Below are positions 5,773-5,961 of a DNA stretch of 5,961 nt, piece by piece (position 1 is the first letter of the stretch; the number at the start of each line of letters is the position of its first letter). Under the pieces are notes generated by a model. It searched no databases. It was not told the DNA's origin and was given only the letters and a program-made list of their open reading frames with translations. The DNA comes from Euryarchaeota archaeon Ods04 (GTDB lineage Archaea; Halobacteriota; Halobacteria; Halobacteriales; Halorutilaceae), in the NCBI GenBank assembly GCA_028751055.1, contig JAQZDD010000074.1, positions 1 through 5,961 on the forward strand. The letters run 5' to 3'. The position numbers and the translations under genes are program-made.

Positions 5773-5961
5773 TCACCAACGCGCGAGATGCTTCTCGGCG
5801 ACGCCGACACCTTCGAAGTCGTAGCCTGCGACCGTACCGGTCCAGCGACCGACGGGCTGGCTGTACCGTGAGGCGACCAGACCGACGTTCTTGTTCTCCT
5901 CACGGACGCCCTCGACCGACATACGCGCTTCGACCGTTCCGCAGTCTGTGCGGACGTGCCA
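5773..5961 (-). CDS. C-terminal fragment, DUF2804/lipocalin-like (partial)
   Basis: This minus-strand frame is open from the right edge of the window to a TGA at 5773-5775, giving the last 62 residues of a protein whose start lies beyond 5961. It begins WHVRTDCGTVEARMSVEG, then has the block NVGLVASRYSQPVGRWTGTV (25-44) and ends in EKHLARW. That ending recalls DUF2804 and related CrtC/AttH lipocalin-like proteins, which close with a 'Q.fGrfsGt...' strand and a final 'E.h.arW'. Codon use matches the neighbouring genes and a TATA-like element for the next gene follows its stop, supporting a real coding end. The family assignment is tentative; the C-terminus alone cannot give a function. Confidence 0.6.
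   Translation of the reverse strand, partial: WHVRTDCGTVEARMSVEGVREENKNVGLVASRYSQPVGRWTGTVAGYDFEGVGVAEKHLARW

Overview
The window looks like chromosomal DNA from a haloarchaeon (class Halobacteria or a close relative). The DNA is GC-rich, the soluble proteins are loaded with Asp and Glu (salt-in proteome), Shine-Dalgarno sites are mostly missing, and most genes have an AT-rich TATA-like element about 26-36 nt before a plausible start codon. That spacing is typical of archaeal leaderless or short-leader transcripts. I cannot name the species.

Layout, left to right. (1) Minus strand, 23-994: an unusual two-part protein with a degenerate Mrr-type nuclease-fold domain followed by a Cdc48/VCP N-domain-like double-psi barrel and no ATPase domain. 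(2) A divergent intergenic region, 995-1141, holds three copies of an imperfect direct repeat that runs up to a TATA-like element. (3) Plus strand, 1142-2344: a PiT-family inorganic phosphate transporter. (4) Convergent with it, minus strand 2363-2794: a single-domain universal stress protein (UspA family). (5) Minus strand, 2884-4464: the carboxyltransferase subunit of a biotin-dependent acyl-CoA carboxylase whose two active-site loops differ from the propionyl-CoA carboxylase consensus. (6) A 118-bp divergent promoter region with two TATA-like elements and an inverted repeat. (7) Plus strand, 4583-5425: a tandem-domain UspA protein with one intact and one degenerate nucleotide-binding site. 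(8) Convergent with it, minus strand 5434-5721: a small acidic DUF3892-like protein. (9) Minus strand, 5773-5961: the C-terminal 62 codons of a protein cut by the window edge, resembling the end of DUF2804/lipocalin-like proteins.

The genes do not form one obvious operon. Most appear to have their own promoter, and neighbours are divergent or convergent. The phosphate transporter flanked by a stress protein, and a carboxyltransferase between two Usp genes, suggest a general housekeeping and stress neighbourhood. I see no mobile element, CRISPR array, tRNA or rRNA, and no convincing new multi-gene system. The most unusual items are the nuclease-fold/Cdc48-N fusion and the repeat array in front of the phosphate transporter. 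No stretch over 300 bases is without a gene.
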